From Amycolatopsis echigonensis (GTDB taxonomy: Bacteria > Actinomycetota > Actinomycetes > Mycobacteriales > Pseudonocardiaceae), in assembly GCF_014174495.1 (NCBI RefSeq), contig NZ_JACJHR010000014.1, positions 1 through 64,000 on the forward strand: 64,000 bases of DNA. Direction: 5' to 3'. The position numbers were made by a program, and so were the translations under genes. Positions 26,097 to 33,626 of this stretch are shown here, in pieces; positions within the stretch are counted from its first letter, which is position 1, and each line of letters starts with the position of its first letter. The notes under the pieces were generated by a model that was not told where the DNA came from, did not search any database, and saw only the letters and a program-made list of their open reading frames with translations.

Positions 26097-26964
26097 GGGA
26101 ATTCTCCTCGGAAGGTCGAGTACGGTCGGCGGATCTCGTTCGCAGGACCCGGCGGACGAGCAGCGCGAAGCCGAGTGCGAGCAGCGCCGCGAGGCCCCAT
26201 CCGGGAAGCCAGGACAGCCGGCCGGCCGCGACGCTGCTCAGGTGCTGCAGCCAGGCGGACAGTTCGACCTGCCACCCGCCGCTCATGCCCGGCCCGGTGA
26301 ACGCGAGGACCGCCGCGAGGACGCCCATGAGCATCATCAACGCCCCGCTGACCAGCGTGCCGAGCGCGATCTCTCGACGCCGCAGGCGCACCTTGCGGTC
26401 GGTGAGCAGCCGCGTCGCGTGTTCCCGGCGCTTGTCCCACAGCAACGCCACGACCGCCAGCGGCACCACCATGCCCGCGACGTAGGACGCGCCGATCGCC
26501 AGCGCCGCCGGGAACGACGCGGCCGCGCCGGACAGCACCGCCACCCCGGCCAGCACCGGCGCGCAGCAGGCGCTGGCCGCACCGGAGAAGGCACCGAGCA
26601 CGTACGCCGAGCCGAAGCTGCCTTCGCGCACCGCGCGGCCGCCAGGCATCGGCAGCCGCGGCTTCCAGCCCGCCAGCGTCGCGAGCCCGCCGGCGATCAT
26701 CAGCGCGCCGCCGATCGAGAAGATCCAGACGTGCCGGGTGAGCAACAGGCTGCTCAGGAACGTCGCGCCCAGCCCGATCGGCAGGATGACCGTCGCGACG
26801 CCCGCGCCGAACACCAGGGTCGCGGGGACCACTCCGCCCCGGTGCCGGAACCCGGTCGCCAGGTAGGCGGGCAGCATGACCGACACGCAGCAGGGCGCGA
26901 GCAGCGCTACTACGCCGCCGAGGAACGACGCGAGCAGCGTCGAGCCGAACAGCACCTCGCCCAC
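26080..26964 (-). CDS. CcdA/DsbD-type transmembrane electron carrier (1)
   Basis: 294 residues with about seven or eight helices. Two symmetry-related Cys regions characterise the CcdA fold: LLAPCCVSVMLPAYLATG (about residues 22-39) and GAASACCAPVLAGVAVLS (about 126-143). Both carry adjacent CC pairs, unlike the single-Cys PC-x2-P of classic CcdA. It would pass electrons from cytosolic thioredoxin to the peroxiredoxin-like protein. It heads the operon ccdA-peroxiredoxin-thioredoxin-copCD, with a class I operator 26 bases upstream. Confidence 0.86.
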   Translation of the reverse strand: MGEVLFGSTLLASFLGGVVALLAPCCVSVMLPAYLATGFRHRGGVVPATLVFGAGVATVILPIGLGATFLSSLLLTRHVWIFSIGGALMIAGGLATLAGWKPRLPMPGGRAVREGSFGSAYVLGAFSGAASACCAPVLAGVAVLSGAAASFPAALAIGASYVAGMVVPLAVVALLWDKRREHATRLLTDRKVRLRRREIALGTLVSGALMMLMGVLAAVLAFTGPGMSGGWQVELSAWLQHLSSVAAGRLSWLPGWGLAALLALGFALLVRRVLRTRSADRTRPSEENSREQQR

Positions 26965-26988
26965 GGCCGCCTCCCGGTCTCCTACGAT

Positions 26989-27011
26989 CTACGTACGGAG
27001 ATAGTACGTAG
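26989..27011. promoter_or_regulatory. Class I-like BlaI-type operator between ccdA and blaI 3
   Basis: CTACGTAC-N7-GTACGTAG is a perfect 23-bp inverted repeat; in a second register it contains TACGTACGGAGATAGTA (26990-27006), two mismatches from the class I consensus. It is placed to control both ccdA and, across the inserted element, blaI 3. Confidence 0.55.
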
Positions 27012-27055
27012 CTGGCGTGAGGTCCGCGCAGCGGCCCCCGCTACCCTGGAGAGAC

Positions 27056-27150
27056 CAATGCCAGGAACTTCAAGCGCGCTGCGGGTGCAGCCGCCCAGGT
27101 CATGTGCCTGGGCGGGACCAGACCTCGCAGCCTGAGTACCTGGCATTGCC
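27056..27150. mobile_element. Short MITE-like element before blaI 3
   Basis: It starts CAATGCCAGGAACTTCAAG and ends CTGAGTACCTGGCATTG, the same inverted ends as the elements at 13043 and 19759, about 95 bp long, with shared internal CGCTGCGGGTGC and CGCCCAGGTC. No clear flanking direct repeat is left. It lies between the operator at 26989 and the blaI 3 start. Confidence 0.65.
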
Positions 27151-27174
27151 GGAGACGAAGGCGGAGGAGGCCGG

Positions 27175-27546
27175 GTGCGCGGATTCGGGGATCTGGAAGC
27201 GGTGATCATGGACCGCGTCTGGCGCCGCGGCGGAACGATGACGGTCCGCGCCGTCTTCGAGGATCTGCTGCACGAGCGGGAAATCGCCTACACCACCGTT
27301 ATGTCCACAATGGACAATCTGCACGGCAAAGGCTGGCTGTCCCGCGAACGGCGGGGAAAGGCGTTCGTCTACTGGGCCACCTTGAGCCGGGACGAGTACA
27401 GCGCCCGGTTGATGCGGGACGCACTCGACGCGGGAGGCGACCCCGGTGCCGTGCTCACACACCTGGTCGAACAGCTCACCGACCAGGAGTCGACCGAACT
27501 GGGCCAGGTGCTGCGGCGGCTGAAGCGGACGCGAGGCACCCGATGA
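27175..27546 (+). CDS. BlaI/MecI/CopY-family repressor 3
   Basis: 123 residues, GTG behind GGAGGAGG. The DNA-binding region reads GFGDLEAVIMDRVWRR and REIAYTTVMSTMDNLHGKGW, recognisably the same as repressors 1 and 2 but more diverged. The C-terminal dimerisation helices are present. It overlaps its M56 partner by ATGA. The MITE-like element immediately upstream may have altered its promoter. Confidence 0.9.
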   Translation: MRGFGDLEAVIMDRVWRRGGTMTVRAVFEDLLHEREIAYTTVMSTMDNLHGKGWLSRERRGKAFVYWATLSRDEYSARLMRDALDAGGDPGAVLTHLVEQLTDQESTELGQVLRRLKRTRGTR

Positions 27547-28502
27547 GCGTCGCCGCCTGCCTCCTGCTCTACAGCTTCACCGTCGCGGTGCTCGTGCCCC
27601 GCCCCCTGCGCAGGCTGACCCGCCGCGGAACCGCTCCCCGGGTCAGCGTGCTGGCATGGCTGGTGGTCATGGTCAGCGTGGTGGGCTCGTGGGCGGCCGC
27701 CGCCGCGTCGCTCGCCGTCGAGGCCGTCGGCGACTGGGGACGCCCCGCCCAGCTGGCCAGCACGTGTTTCGCCGCCGTACAGGCAGTGGCCACCGGCCGC
27801 TACGGCATATTCCTGCAGGCCGGGCTCATCGCACTGGCCACGGCGGCCGCGGCCGCTCTCGTCGCGCTGGCCTGCCGTCTCGGACGCGCCCTGCACACGG
27901 CGCGCGCCCGCACGCACGAGCACGCCTCCGCCGCTCGCATCGTCGGCCACCGGGTCGAGGGCGTGGACGCGGTCGTCCTGGACGCCACCGAGCGGGCCGC
28001 CTACTGCGTCGCCGGCCGCCCGGGCACCATCGTCGTCACCAGCTCGGCGCTCGACGTCCTCGACCGGCAGAACCTCGCCGCCGTCCTGGCCCACGAGCAC
28101 GCCCACCTGGACGGACGGCACCACCAGATCCTCGCGTTCACCCGCGGCCTGGCGGCGATCCTGCCGTGGGCCGCTCTGTTCACGATCGGCGCCGCCGAAG
28201 TCGCCCGGACGCTGGAGATGTGCGCCGACGACGCGGCCGTGCGCAGGCACGGGCCGGACGCGCTCCTGGACGGCCTGCTGGCCCTCACCGGCCAGCCTCC
28301 GCTCCCCACCGGAGTCTTGGGCGCCACCGGCGCGAACGTACTGGCCCGGGCCGAACGCCTCACCCTCCCCGCGGCACCGCGCGCGCAGTGGCAGTCCCGC
28401 CTCGTGCTCACGCTCGTCACGCTCGCCGCCGCCGCGGGTCCCGTCCTGACCGGACTGCTGGCGGCCAGCGGCCTCGGCGTGTGCGACTTGTCGTTCAGCT
28501 GA
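27543..28502 (+). CDS. M56 (BlaR1-like) membrane metalloprotease 3, no sensor domain
   Basis: 319 residues, ATG overlapping the blaI 3 stop. Zinc motif LAHEHAHLDGRHHQI (HExxH) and downstream EMCADDAAV; helices at the N-terminus (residues 3-20, 35-60), near 95-115 and at the C-terminus. There is no penicillin-binding domain. It presumably controls BlaI 3 by proteolysis. It overlaps the convergent DUF2752 gene by eight bases. Confidence 0.88.
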   Translation: MSVAACLLLYSFTVAVLVPRPLRRLTRRGTAPRVSVLAWLVVMVSVVGSWAAAAASLAVEAVGDWGRPAQLASTCFAAVQAVATGRYGIFLQAGLIALATAAAAALVALACRLGRALHTARARTHEHASAARIVGHRVEGVDAVVLDATERAAYCVAGRPGTIVVTSSALDVLDRQNLAAVLAHEHAHLDGRHHQILAFTRGLAAILPWAALFTIGAAEVARTLEMCADDAAVRRHGPDALLDGLLALTGQPPLPTGVLGATGANVLARAERLTLPAAPRAQWQSRLVLTLVTLAAAAGPVLTGLLAASGLGVCDLSFS

Positions 28503-28935
28503 CCCCTGCGCCCGCCCAAGCGCGCGTGAGCAAATCAGCCTCGGCCTGCTGGCGAATCCACAGAAGCGCGACCGCCACCGCGAGCGCGGCCAGCAGCGCT
28601 CGTCGCCAGCCGGCCGGCAGCCGGATCTCCAGCCACCGCCGGCAGGCGACCCCGATTCCCGCGCGAACCAGCAGACCGGCCGCGATCGCCGCGAGCGGGA
28701 ACACAATCGGGTTGTACCGCGCGGCCCCGGCAGCATCGCCGGACAGCAGAAGAAACGCCGCCCGCGTCCCGCCGCACAACGGGTCCATGACGCCGAGGTA
28801 GTGCAACGGGCCGTGGACGTCGACTGGCGGAAGCCCCGCTACGCGCAAGCCGACCGCCGCGGCACTCGCCACGACAGCGCAGAGCGTCCATGGGCGATGC
28901 GAGTCGCGGACGCTCCACTCGACTCGGGTAGCCAT
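28495..28935 (-). CDS. DUF2752 membrane protein
   Basis: 146 residues from the ATG at 28935 (an ATG at 28974 is also in frame). DUF2752 signature: MDPLCGGTRAAFLLLSGD (about residues 58-75), equivalent to the P-x-CG-x-TRA motif, followed by a helix and a second long helix near the C-terminus. Function is unknown; these are common three-helix inner-membrane proteins. A class I-like site lies about 80 bases upstream, but that site is better placed for the divergent small-protein genes. Confidence 0.78.
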   Translation of the reverse strand: MATRVEWSVRDSHRPWTLCAVVASAAAVGLRVAGLPPVDVHGPLHYLGVMDPLCGGTRAAFLLLSGDAAGAARYNPIVFPLAAIAAGLLVRAGIGVACRRWLEIRLPAGWRRALLAALAVAVALLWIRQQAEADLLTRAWAGAGVS

Positions 28936-29016
28936 CCGCCGACTATGGCACGACAGGCGTGAAACCGTTGTCATTCCACCGTAATCGACGGGTGTGCACC
29001 CGGCCGCACCATCGTC

Positions 29017-29033
29017 TACTATCGAAGTACGTA
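29017..29033. promoter_or_regulatory. Class I BlaI-type operator
   Basis: TACTATCGAAGTACGTA, two mismatches from TACTA-N7-TAGTA, 22 bases before the start of the small membrane protein at 29056. Confidence 0.55.
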
Positions 29034-29055
29034 GATCCGAGCCCTGGAGGTTCTC

Positions 29056-29232
29056 ATGCAGTCACTGTTCCTGGGCATCGCAGCACTGGCTTGCCCGGTC
29101 GGGATGGGCTTCATGATGTGGATGATGTCGCGCGGCCAGCACAAGGACCGCGACGACGGCACGCACCAGGTCGAGCAGCTGCGAGCGGAAATCGACCAGC
29201 TCAAAGCCGAACGCGCCCACACCGGCCGCTGA
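29056..29232 (+). CDS. Small single-helix membrane protein
   Basis: 58 residues, ATG behind TGGAGG. One helix (LFLGIAALACPVGMGFMMWMM) rich in Met and with one Cys, then a short charged coiled-coil tail (HQVEQLRAEIDQLKAE). No family is assigned with confidence. It opens a three-gene cluster under a class I operator and is coupled (TGATG) to the next small gene. The Met-rich helix fits the copper theme but proves nothing. Confidence 0.62.
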   Translation: MQSLFLGIAALACPVGMGFMMWMMSRGQHKDRDDGTHQVEQLRAEIDQLKAERAHTGR

Positions 29233-29399
29233 TGCCGGTCTGGCTCGCAGCATTGTTTGCCGTGTGCTCCGTCACCGCGACCTACTTTTCCTGCATACGG
29301 CCGCATCTGCGCCGCAATCACCGGATAGGACGTGACAAATGGCGGACCCGAAAATCCGCGCGTCTGACGCAGACCGAGAGGAGACCGTGGAACGCCTGA
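29232..29399 (+). CDS. Small membrane protein with basic tail
   Basis: 55 residues; ATG overlaps the previous stop. One helix (WLAALFAVCSVTATYFSCI) with two Cys, followed by a strongly basic tail (RPHLRRNHRIGRDKWRTRK). The last 20 codons overlap the start of the DUF1707 gene in another frame. No known family. It is the weakest of the three small genes, supported mainly by coupling and the helix. Confidence 0.45.
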   Translation: MPVWLAALFAVCSVTATYFSCIRPHLRRNHRIGRDKWRTRKSARLTQTERRPWNA

Positions 29400-29662
29400 G
29401 CCATCAGGTCGCCGCGGGCCGCCTCTCCATGGACGAGTTCTCCGAACGCGCCGCCCGCGCGCACGAGGCGAAGACAGCCGGCGAACTGGCCGCACTGACC
29501 AGCGACCTGCCCCGCCCGTCGCCGCCTCGTTCGACCGCGCGCAAGCCGAACACCGTCCTGATCGTCGCACTCGTCGCCATTGTCGTTCTCATCGCGTTAG
29601 GCGTGCTCGCAGTCGTCCTCATGGGGTCGATGATGGGCAACATGGGCCCGATGCATCCGTGA
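29339..29662 (+). CDS. DUF1707 (SHOCT-like) membrane protein with Met-rich tail
   Basis: 107 residues, ATG at 29339. Residues 5-58 are a DUF1707 domain: IRASDADREETVERLSHQVA, GRLSMDEFSERA and the TAGELAALTSDLP end. A helix follows (about 72-92), and the C-terminal tail MGSMMGNMGPMHP is Met/Gly-rich like a copper-binding thioether tail. DUF1707 is common in actinobacterial membrane proteins of unknown role. It lies just upstream of the next class I operator and the TlpA-CcdA operon. Confidence 0.82.
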   Translation: MADPKIRASDADREETVERLSHQVAAGRLSMDEFSERAARAHEAKTAGELAALTSDLPRPSPPRSTARKPNTVLIVALVAIVVLIALGVLAVVLMGSMMGNMGPMHP

Positions 29663-29673
29663 CCCGCCTCACC

Positions 29674-29690
29674 TACTAACCTACGGAGTA
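29674..29690. promoter_or_regulatory. Class I BlaI-type operator
   Basis: TACTAACCTACGGAGTA, one mismatch to TACTA-N7-TAGTA, 20 bases before the TlpA-like gene. Downstream bases CTACGGAGTAGATACGTAG extend the symmetry. Confidence 0.62.
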
Positions 29691-29710
29691 GATACGTAGG
29701 AGGTGGGTCG

Positions 29711-30325
29711 ATGCGCGCAACGCGCAGTCGCAAGCATGCGCTTGCCGTCGCCGGACTGGCGCTGCTCACCGCGTGCAGCGCCGGCAAGGACGCGGTGGCG
29801 CGGGGCGGCACGTTCGAGTTCGTCTCCCCCGGCGGCCGGACCTCGATCTTCTACGACCCGCCGCAGACCCGCGGCACCAGCCCGGAACTGGCCGGGGACG
29901 ATCTGGCCGATCCGGGAAAACAGCTCCGCGTCTCCGGATATCCGGGCAACGTGGTCGTCCTGAACATCTGGGGCTCCTGGTGCGGGCCGTGCCGTGCGGA
30001 AATGCCGCACCTGCAACAGGTCTACAACGAGACCGAAGCATCCGGCGTCCAGTTCCTCGGCATCGACGTACGCGACGAGCCGCGCACCGCGCCACAGGAC
30101 TTCGTCCGCGACCGGCACGTCGCCTACCCGTCGATCTACGACCCGCCGGGCCGGTCGCTGCTGGCGCTGAAGGGATACCCGCGCAACGTCGTGCCGTCCA
30201 CCATCGTGCTCGATCGCCGCCACCGCGTCGCCGCGGTCTTCCTCACTTCTCTGCTGGACACCGATCTCCGGCCCGTCGTCCAGCGGCTGGCCGCCGAACC
30301 CGCGTCCGGAGGTCCGGGCGCGTGA
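29711..30325 (+). CDS. TlpA/ResA-type thiol-disulfide lipoprotein
   Basis: 204 residues, ATG behind GTAGGAGG. Signal peptide with lipobox LLTACS. Thioredoxin fold with NIWGSWCGPCRAEMPHL, the WCGPC active site (about residues 94-98), and the cis-Pro region VVPSTIVLDR. It reduces extracytoplasmic disulfides, for example apocytochrome c (the CcsX/ResA role), using electrons from CcdA, which is the next, overlapping gene. A class I operator lies in its promoter. Confidence 0.9.
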   Translation: MRATRSRKHALAVAGLALLTACSAGKDAVARGGTFEFVSPGGRTSIFYDPPQTRGTSPELAGDDLADPGKQLRVSGYPGNVVVLNIWGSWCGPCRAEMPHLQQVYNETEASGVQFLGIDVRDEPRTAPQDFVRDRHVAYPSIYDPPGRSLLALKGYPRNVVPSTIVLDRRHRVAAVFLTSLLDTDLRPVVQRLAAEPASGGPGA

Positions 30326-31101
30326 ACCTCACCGACCTGGCCGTCTCCGGCCCGCTGTTCCTGGCCTCGCTCCTCGCCCTGGCCGCCGGTGCGGTGTCCT
30401 TCGCGTCGCCGTGCTGCTTGCCGCTGGTGCCCGGGTATCTCGGCTATCTCGCCGGCCTCGTCGGCACCGAACCATCGCCGGCCGGGCCGGACGGGAACTT
30501 GCCGCCCGCCACCGGGCGGTGGCGGGTCGCCGGCGCGGCACTGCTGTTCGTCCTGGGGTTCACCGTCGTGTTCGCCGCGACCACCATGGCGGTGCTCGGA
30601 GTGTCGGATGCGTTGCTGGCCAACGAGGAGATGCTGCAACGGCTCGGCGGCGTCGTCACCATCGCCATGGGCCTGGTCTTCCTCGGGCTGTTCCCGCCGC
30701 TGCAGCGCGGGATGAAGCTCCGGCACAAGCCGCGCGACGGAATCTGGGGCGCCCCGCTGCTGGGCGCGGTGTACGGCCTGGGCTGGACGCCGTGCCTCGG
30801 CCCGACGCTGGCCGGCGTCATCGCGCTCGCCAGCGGAACCGAAGCCGGGCCGACCACCGGCCGCGGCCTGCTGCTGATCACCGCCTACTGCGTCGGGCTC
30901 GGCCTGCCGTTCGTCCTGCTCGCGCTCGGCGCCCGCTGGGCAGTCCACGCGACCGCGTGGGTGCGCCGCCACATCCGCCGCGTCCAGCAGGCCGGCGGCG
31001 CGCTTCTCCTCCTCGTCGGCATCGCACTGGTCACCGGCCTCTGGGGCGAGATCATCGCCTGGCTGCGCGGCCCGATCGCCGGATTCTCCGTTCCCCTCTG
31101 A
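30322..31101 (+). CDS. ccdA: Cytochrome c biogenesis protein CcdA (2)
   Basis: 259 residues, GTG overlapping the tlpA stop. Six-helix CcdA with the classical Cys regions ASPCCLPLVPGYLGYLAG (about residues 28-45) and LGWTPCLGPTLAGV (about 153-166). It moves reducing equivalents from cytosolic thioredoxin to the TlpA-like lipoprotein. This is the canonical CcdA of the window; the carrier at 26080 has a different Cys arrangement. Confidence 0.93.
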   Translation: MNLTDLAVSGPLFLASLLALAAGAVSFASPCCLPLVPGYLGYLAGLVGTEPSPAGPDGNLPPATGRWRVAGAALLFVLGFTVVFAATTMAVLGVSDALLANEEMLQRLGGVVTIAMGLVFLGLFPPLQRGMKLRHKPRDGIWGAPLLGAVYGLGWTPCLGPTLAGVIALASGTEAGPTTGRGLLLITAYCVGLGLPFVLLALGARWAVHATAWVRRHIRRVQQAGGALLLLVGIALVTGLWGEIIAWLRGPIAGFSVPL

Positions 31102-31115
31102 CCACAGGAGCACCC

Positions 31116-31805
31116 GTGACCGCCAAGAAGTCCGCCCGCAATTCCGTGACGCAAGCGCGAAAAGGCCAAGGGCGCAGCACACCCTTGTTGATCGGCGGCA
31201 TCCTGCTCGTCGTCGCACTGCTGGTCGTCGTCATCGTCACGGTGACGAACACGGCCAAAACCGGCCAGGGCGACACGGCGGCTGCCAGCTTGAACCATCC
31301 GCCGGCCACCACCGCGGCGGGCCGCGCCACCTCGCCGCCGTGGCCGGCCCCCGCCGACGCGACCGCCGCGGCGCGCGCGGCGGGCCTGCCGATGCTCACC
31401 GAAGAAGGCGCCGTCGAGCACATCCACGCCCATCTCGACGTTCTCGTCGACGGCCGGCCGGCACAAGTGCCGGCGATGCTGGGCATCGACCAGAACCGGG
31501 CCAGCATCAGCCCGCTGCACACGCACGACCCCAGCGGCGTCGTGCACATCGAATCACCGGTCGCCCGCCGGTTCAGCCTCGGCGAACTGTTCAGCGAATG
31601 GGACCTCAGCCTGTCCGCGGACAACATCGGCGGCCTCCGCGCCGGCAACGGCAAAACGGTGCGCGTGTTCGTCAACGGCAAGCAGCAGAACGGAAACCCC
31701 GCCGCCGTCACCTTCACCGCCCACGACGAGGTCGCCGTGCTCTACGGCAGCCCGCGCCCCGGCGAAAACGTGCCGTCGCGCTACGACTTCCCGTCGGGCG
31801 AGTGA
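31116..31805 (+). CDS. Membrane-anchored His-rich protein, conserved in actinobacteria
   Basis: 229 residues, GTG behind ACAGGAG. Cytoplasmic basic start, one helix (LLIGGILLVVALLVVVIVTV), then an extracytoplasmic domain. That domain has AVEHIHAHLDVLVDG (HxHxH), ISPLHTHDPSGVVHIES and VRVFVNGKQ, a His-rich pattern suggesting a metal site. I recognise it as a conserved hypothetical protein often near envelope thiol genes, with no established function. It follows ccdA by 14 bases and ends at a hairpin terminator. Confidence 0.8.
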   Translation: MTAKKSARNSVTQARKGQGRSTPLLIGGILLVVALLVVVIVTVTNTAKTGQGDTAAASLNHPPATTAAGRATSPPWPAPADATAAARAAGLPMLTEEGAVEHIHAHLDVLVDGRPAQVPAMLGIDQNRASISPLHTHDPSGVVHIESPVARRFSLGELFSEWDLSLSADNIGGLRAGNGKTVRVFVNGKQQNGNPAAVTFTAHDEVAVLYGSPRPGENVPSRYDFPSGE

Positions 31806-31828
31806 GCCGCGCGACCGCATCGCGCGGC
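31806..31828 (+). terminator. Hairpin terminator
   Basis: A perfect nine-bp stem GCCGCGCGA/TCGCGCGGC with loop CCGCA, directly after the stop at 31805. It also lies downstream of the minus-strand copZ2. Confidence 0.65.
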
Positions 31829-31999
31829 CGAGCCCTCGACGTTGCTCCTGAGTGCGCGCACCGCACAGCCCAGCAGGCAGACCAGCACAGCGCGGACAGC
31901 GTCCGAGGCGAGCGCCTGCCGCATCCGGCTCGAACCTGACGCCGTCACGGGTCTCCCCTGCCGCACGCGCACCCGGCCGCCTGAACCTGTTGCCACGGC

Positions 32000-32203
32000 T
32001 CAGGCCACTTCGTATCCCGCCTCAGCCACCGCGGACCGCACCACGGCAGCGTCGACAGGCCCGTCGCTCACCACGGTCAGCTCTCCGCTGGAGACGTCGG
32101 TGGCGACCTCCGACACGCCCTCGACGCCCTGAACCGCAGACGTCACCTTTGCCGAGCAACCCGAGCACGTCATGCCCTTCACCGTGAAGACAGTGGTCGC
32201 CAT
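32000..32203 (-). CDS. copZ: Copper chaperone CopZ (2)
   Basis: 67 residues, ATG at 32203 behind GGGAAGGA. Heavy-metal-associated domain with VKGMTCSGCSAKV and the end VAEAGYEVA. It is a second chaperone not tied to an ATPase gene; it could load another export or buffering target. A CsoR box and an intervening 13-bp hairpin lie in its leader. Confidence 0.93.
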   Translation of the reverse strand: MATTVFTVKGMTCSGCSAKVTSAVQGVEGVSEVATDVSSGELTVVSDGPVDAAVVRSAVAEAGYEVA

Positions 32204-32228
32204 CCTTGGATCCTTCCCTTTGGCCGAT

Positions 32229-32258
32229 GCGGTGCGGCGGACCGTTCCGCCGCACCGC
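32229..32258 (-). other. Hairpin in the copZ2 5' leader
   Basis: A perfect 13-bp stem (GCGGTGCGGCGGA/TCCGCCGCACCGC) with a four-base loop, 25-55 bases before the copZ2 start and downstream of the CsoR box. It could attenuate transcription or stabilise the short mRNA. Confidence 0.55.
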
Positions 32259-32265
32259 ATTACAT

Positions 32266-32280
32266 TACCCCCGTAGGGTA
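32266..32280. promoter_or_regulatory. CsoR box of copZ2
   Basis: TACCCCCGTAGGGTA, the same core as the other boxes. It is about 63 bases upstream of copZ2. Confidence 0.72.
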
Positions 32281-32443
32281 CACACGTCAGGATCTCCGCG
32301 CGACAGCCAAAATCGAAACGCACGACACCGTCGACGATCGAGCCGACGCTGCCGCCCAGCCTCCGCTGACGCCCGGCCGCGACCGGCGGACACCAAGGAA
32401 TATCCGCGCATTCCCGGCATTCAGCGATATCGCTGTAACGATC

Positions 32444-32460
32444 TACTATCCCAAATAGTC
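32444..32460. promoter_or_regulatory. Class I BlaI-type operator
   Basis: TACTATCCCAAATAGTC, one mismatch to TACTA-N7-TAGTA, 53 bases before the methyltransferase start. Confidence 0.62.
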
Positions 32461-32513
32461 TTAACCGTCGTAGTGGCCACTCGCGACCAGACAACCGGAC
32501 CACGGAGGCAAGG

Positions 32514-33377
32514 ATGGCACTCGGCGGCACCAGCGGCCAGGCCAGGCAACCCAGGCACGACGCACGCGACGATCGCGTCGGGGCACACTATGCCGATACC
32601 GCCTTGGTGTCCGGATATGCCGCCTCGCACGATGGGTGGGGCCCGCCTGCCCGGTACTTCCGCTCGCGTCTCCATGTCGTCGACGAGGTGCTCGGACAAT
32701 GCCGCGGCGGCGATCTCCTGGATGTCGGCTGCGGGCCGGGCATGCTGGTCCGTCACCTGCTCGACGCGCGGCCGGGCGACTTCCGGATCACCGCCTGCGA
32801 CCGGTCCCCGGCCATGATCGATGCCGTCGGCCGGCAGACCGGGCAACGCCGCGATCTGCGCCTCTCGGTGGCACGCATCGAAGATCTGCCGTTCCCGGAC
32901 GGGAGCTTCGACGTTGTCCTCGCGACCGGGGTCCTCGAGTACGTCGACGTGCGCCGCGCGCTGGACGAGATCGCCCGGGTGGCCCGGCCCGGCGGGCTGG
33001 TCGTGGTGACGATGCTCAACCCGCTGAGCCCTTATCGCGCCTTCGAATGGTTCCTCTACTGGCCGGCACTACGCCTGCTGGGCCGAGTCGAGCGACTGCT
33101 GGGCATCCGGCCCGAGCGGCGCCACGGCGTGCGCAGATCCGGAATCCGCGCCTTGACCTCCCGCCGGCTCAGCGTGGCCTTGCGCACCGCGCGACTGCGC
33201 CCCGAGGACGTCGTGTTCTACGACCTCACCGCCTTGGTGCCGCCGTTCGACAAGGTCGCCCGGCGATGGACCCGGCGGTGGCGCAGCCATCCGGAGACCA
33301 CCGCGAGCCGGAGCCGCCGCGGCTGGCTCGGCACCGGCTATCTCGTCGCCGCACGGCGAGCGCCCGACCCGAACTGA
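32514..33377 (+). CDS. SAM-dependent methyltransferase (UbiE/COQ5-like)
   Basis: 287 residues, ATG behind CGGAGGCAAGG. Methyltransferase core: GGDLLDVGCGPGMLVRHLL (about residues 65-83), TACDRSPAMIDA, FPDGSFDVVLATGVLEYV and RPGGLVVVTMLNP. The C-terminal 90 residues are basic with a YLVAARRA end; a WFLYWPALRLLG segment may contact the membrane. Such proteins methylate lipids, quinones or sugars; the substrate here is unknown. Because it is under a class I site next to ctaD, quinone or envelope-lipid methylation is an attractive but unproven idea. Confidence 0.85.
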   Translation: MALGGTSGQARQPRHDARDDRVGAHYADTALVSGYAASHDGWGPPARYFRSRLHVVDEVLGQCRGGDLLDVGCGPGMLVRHLLDARPGDFRITACDRSPAMIDAVGRQTGQRRDLRLSVARIEDLPFPDGSFDVVLATGVLEYVDVRRALDEIARVARPGGLVVVTMLNPLSPYRAFEWFLYWPALRLLGRVERLLGIRPERRHGVRRSGIRALTSRRLSVALRTARLRPEDVVFYDLTALVPPFDKVARRWTRRWRSHPETTASRSRRGWLGTGYLVAARRAPDPN

Positions 33378-33558
33378 CAGCACACTTCCCGCGCAAACCC
33401 CGTGCCGCCGCGGTCCACCTGCTTCCCGGCACTCCTGACCGCGGTCCGCCGCACGAAAGTTCACGACACCGTTTTGCGGAGTACAGCGACGGCGCCCCGT
33501 CGCCGACCTTGTCGCGCCGTGCGAGACAACCTCCGAGTGCACCGATCGGCCGCGAATG

Positions 33559-33575
33559 TACTATCTGCGATAGTA
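33559..33575. promoter_or_regulatory. Class I BlaI-type operator, perfect
   Basis: TACTATCTGCGATAGTA, a perfect dyad, 51 bases before ctaD. It implies repressor control of a terminal oxidase subunit. Confidence 0.75.
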
Positions 33576-33626
33576 GACAGTGCCGAGGTTCCTTGCGCGG
33601 CGCGGACAAGCCGAACGGAGTCGTCC

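Larger units (their letters stand above)
32204..32513. other. Regulatory region between copZ2 and the methyltransferase
   Basis: 310 bases without a gene. They hold the copZ2 leader hairpin (32229-32258), its CsoR box (32266-32280) and a class I operator (32444-32460). Confidence 0.55.

Noticed and set aside
26080..31101. The two CcdA proteins as a simple recent duplication
   Set aside because: Their Cys motifs, lengths and partner genes differ too much; they look like separate subfamilies.
31781..31996. A 71-codon minus-strand frame just after copZ2 (start GTG 31996 or 31948)
   Set aside because: The 31948 start has a fair GGGGAG site, and a short hydrophobic helix is readable, but the frame runs through a terminator stem into the 3' end of the convergent gene and matches nothing known.
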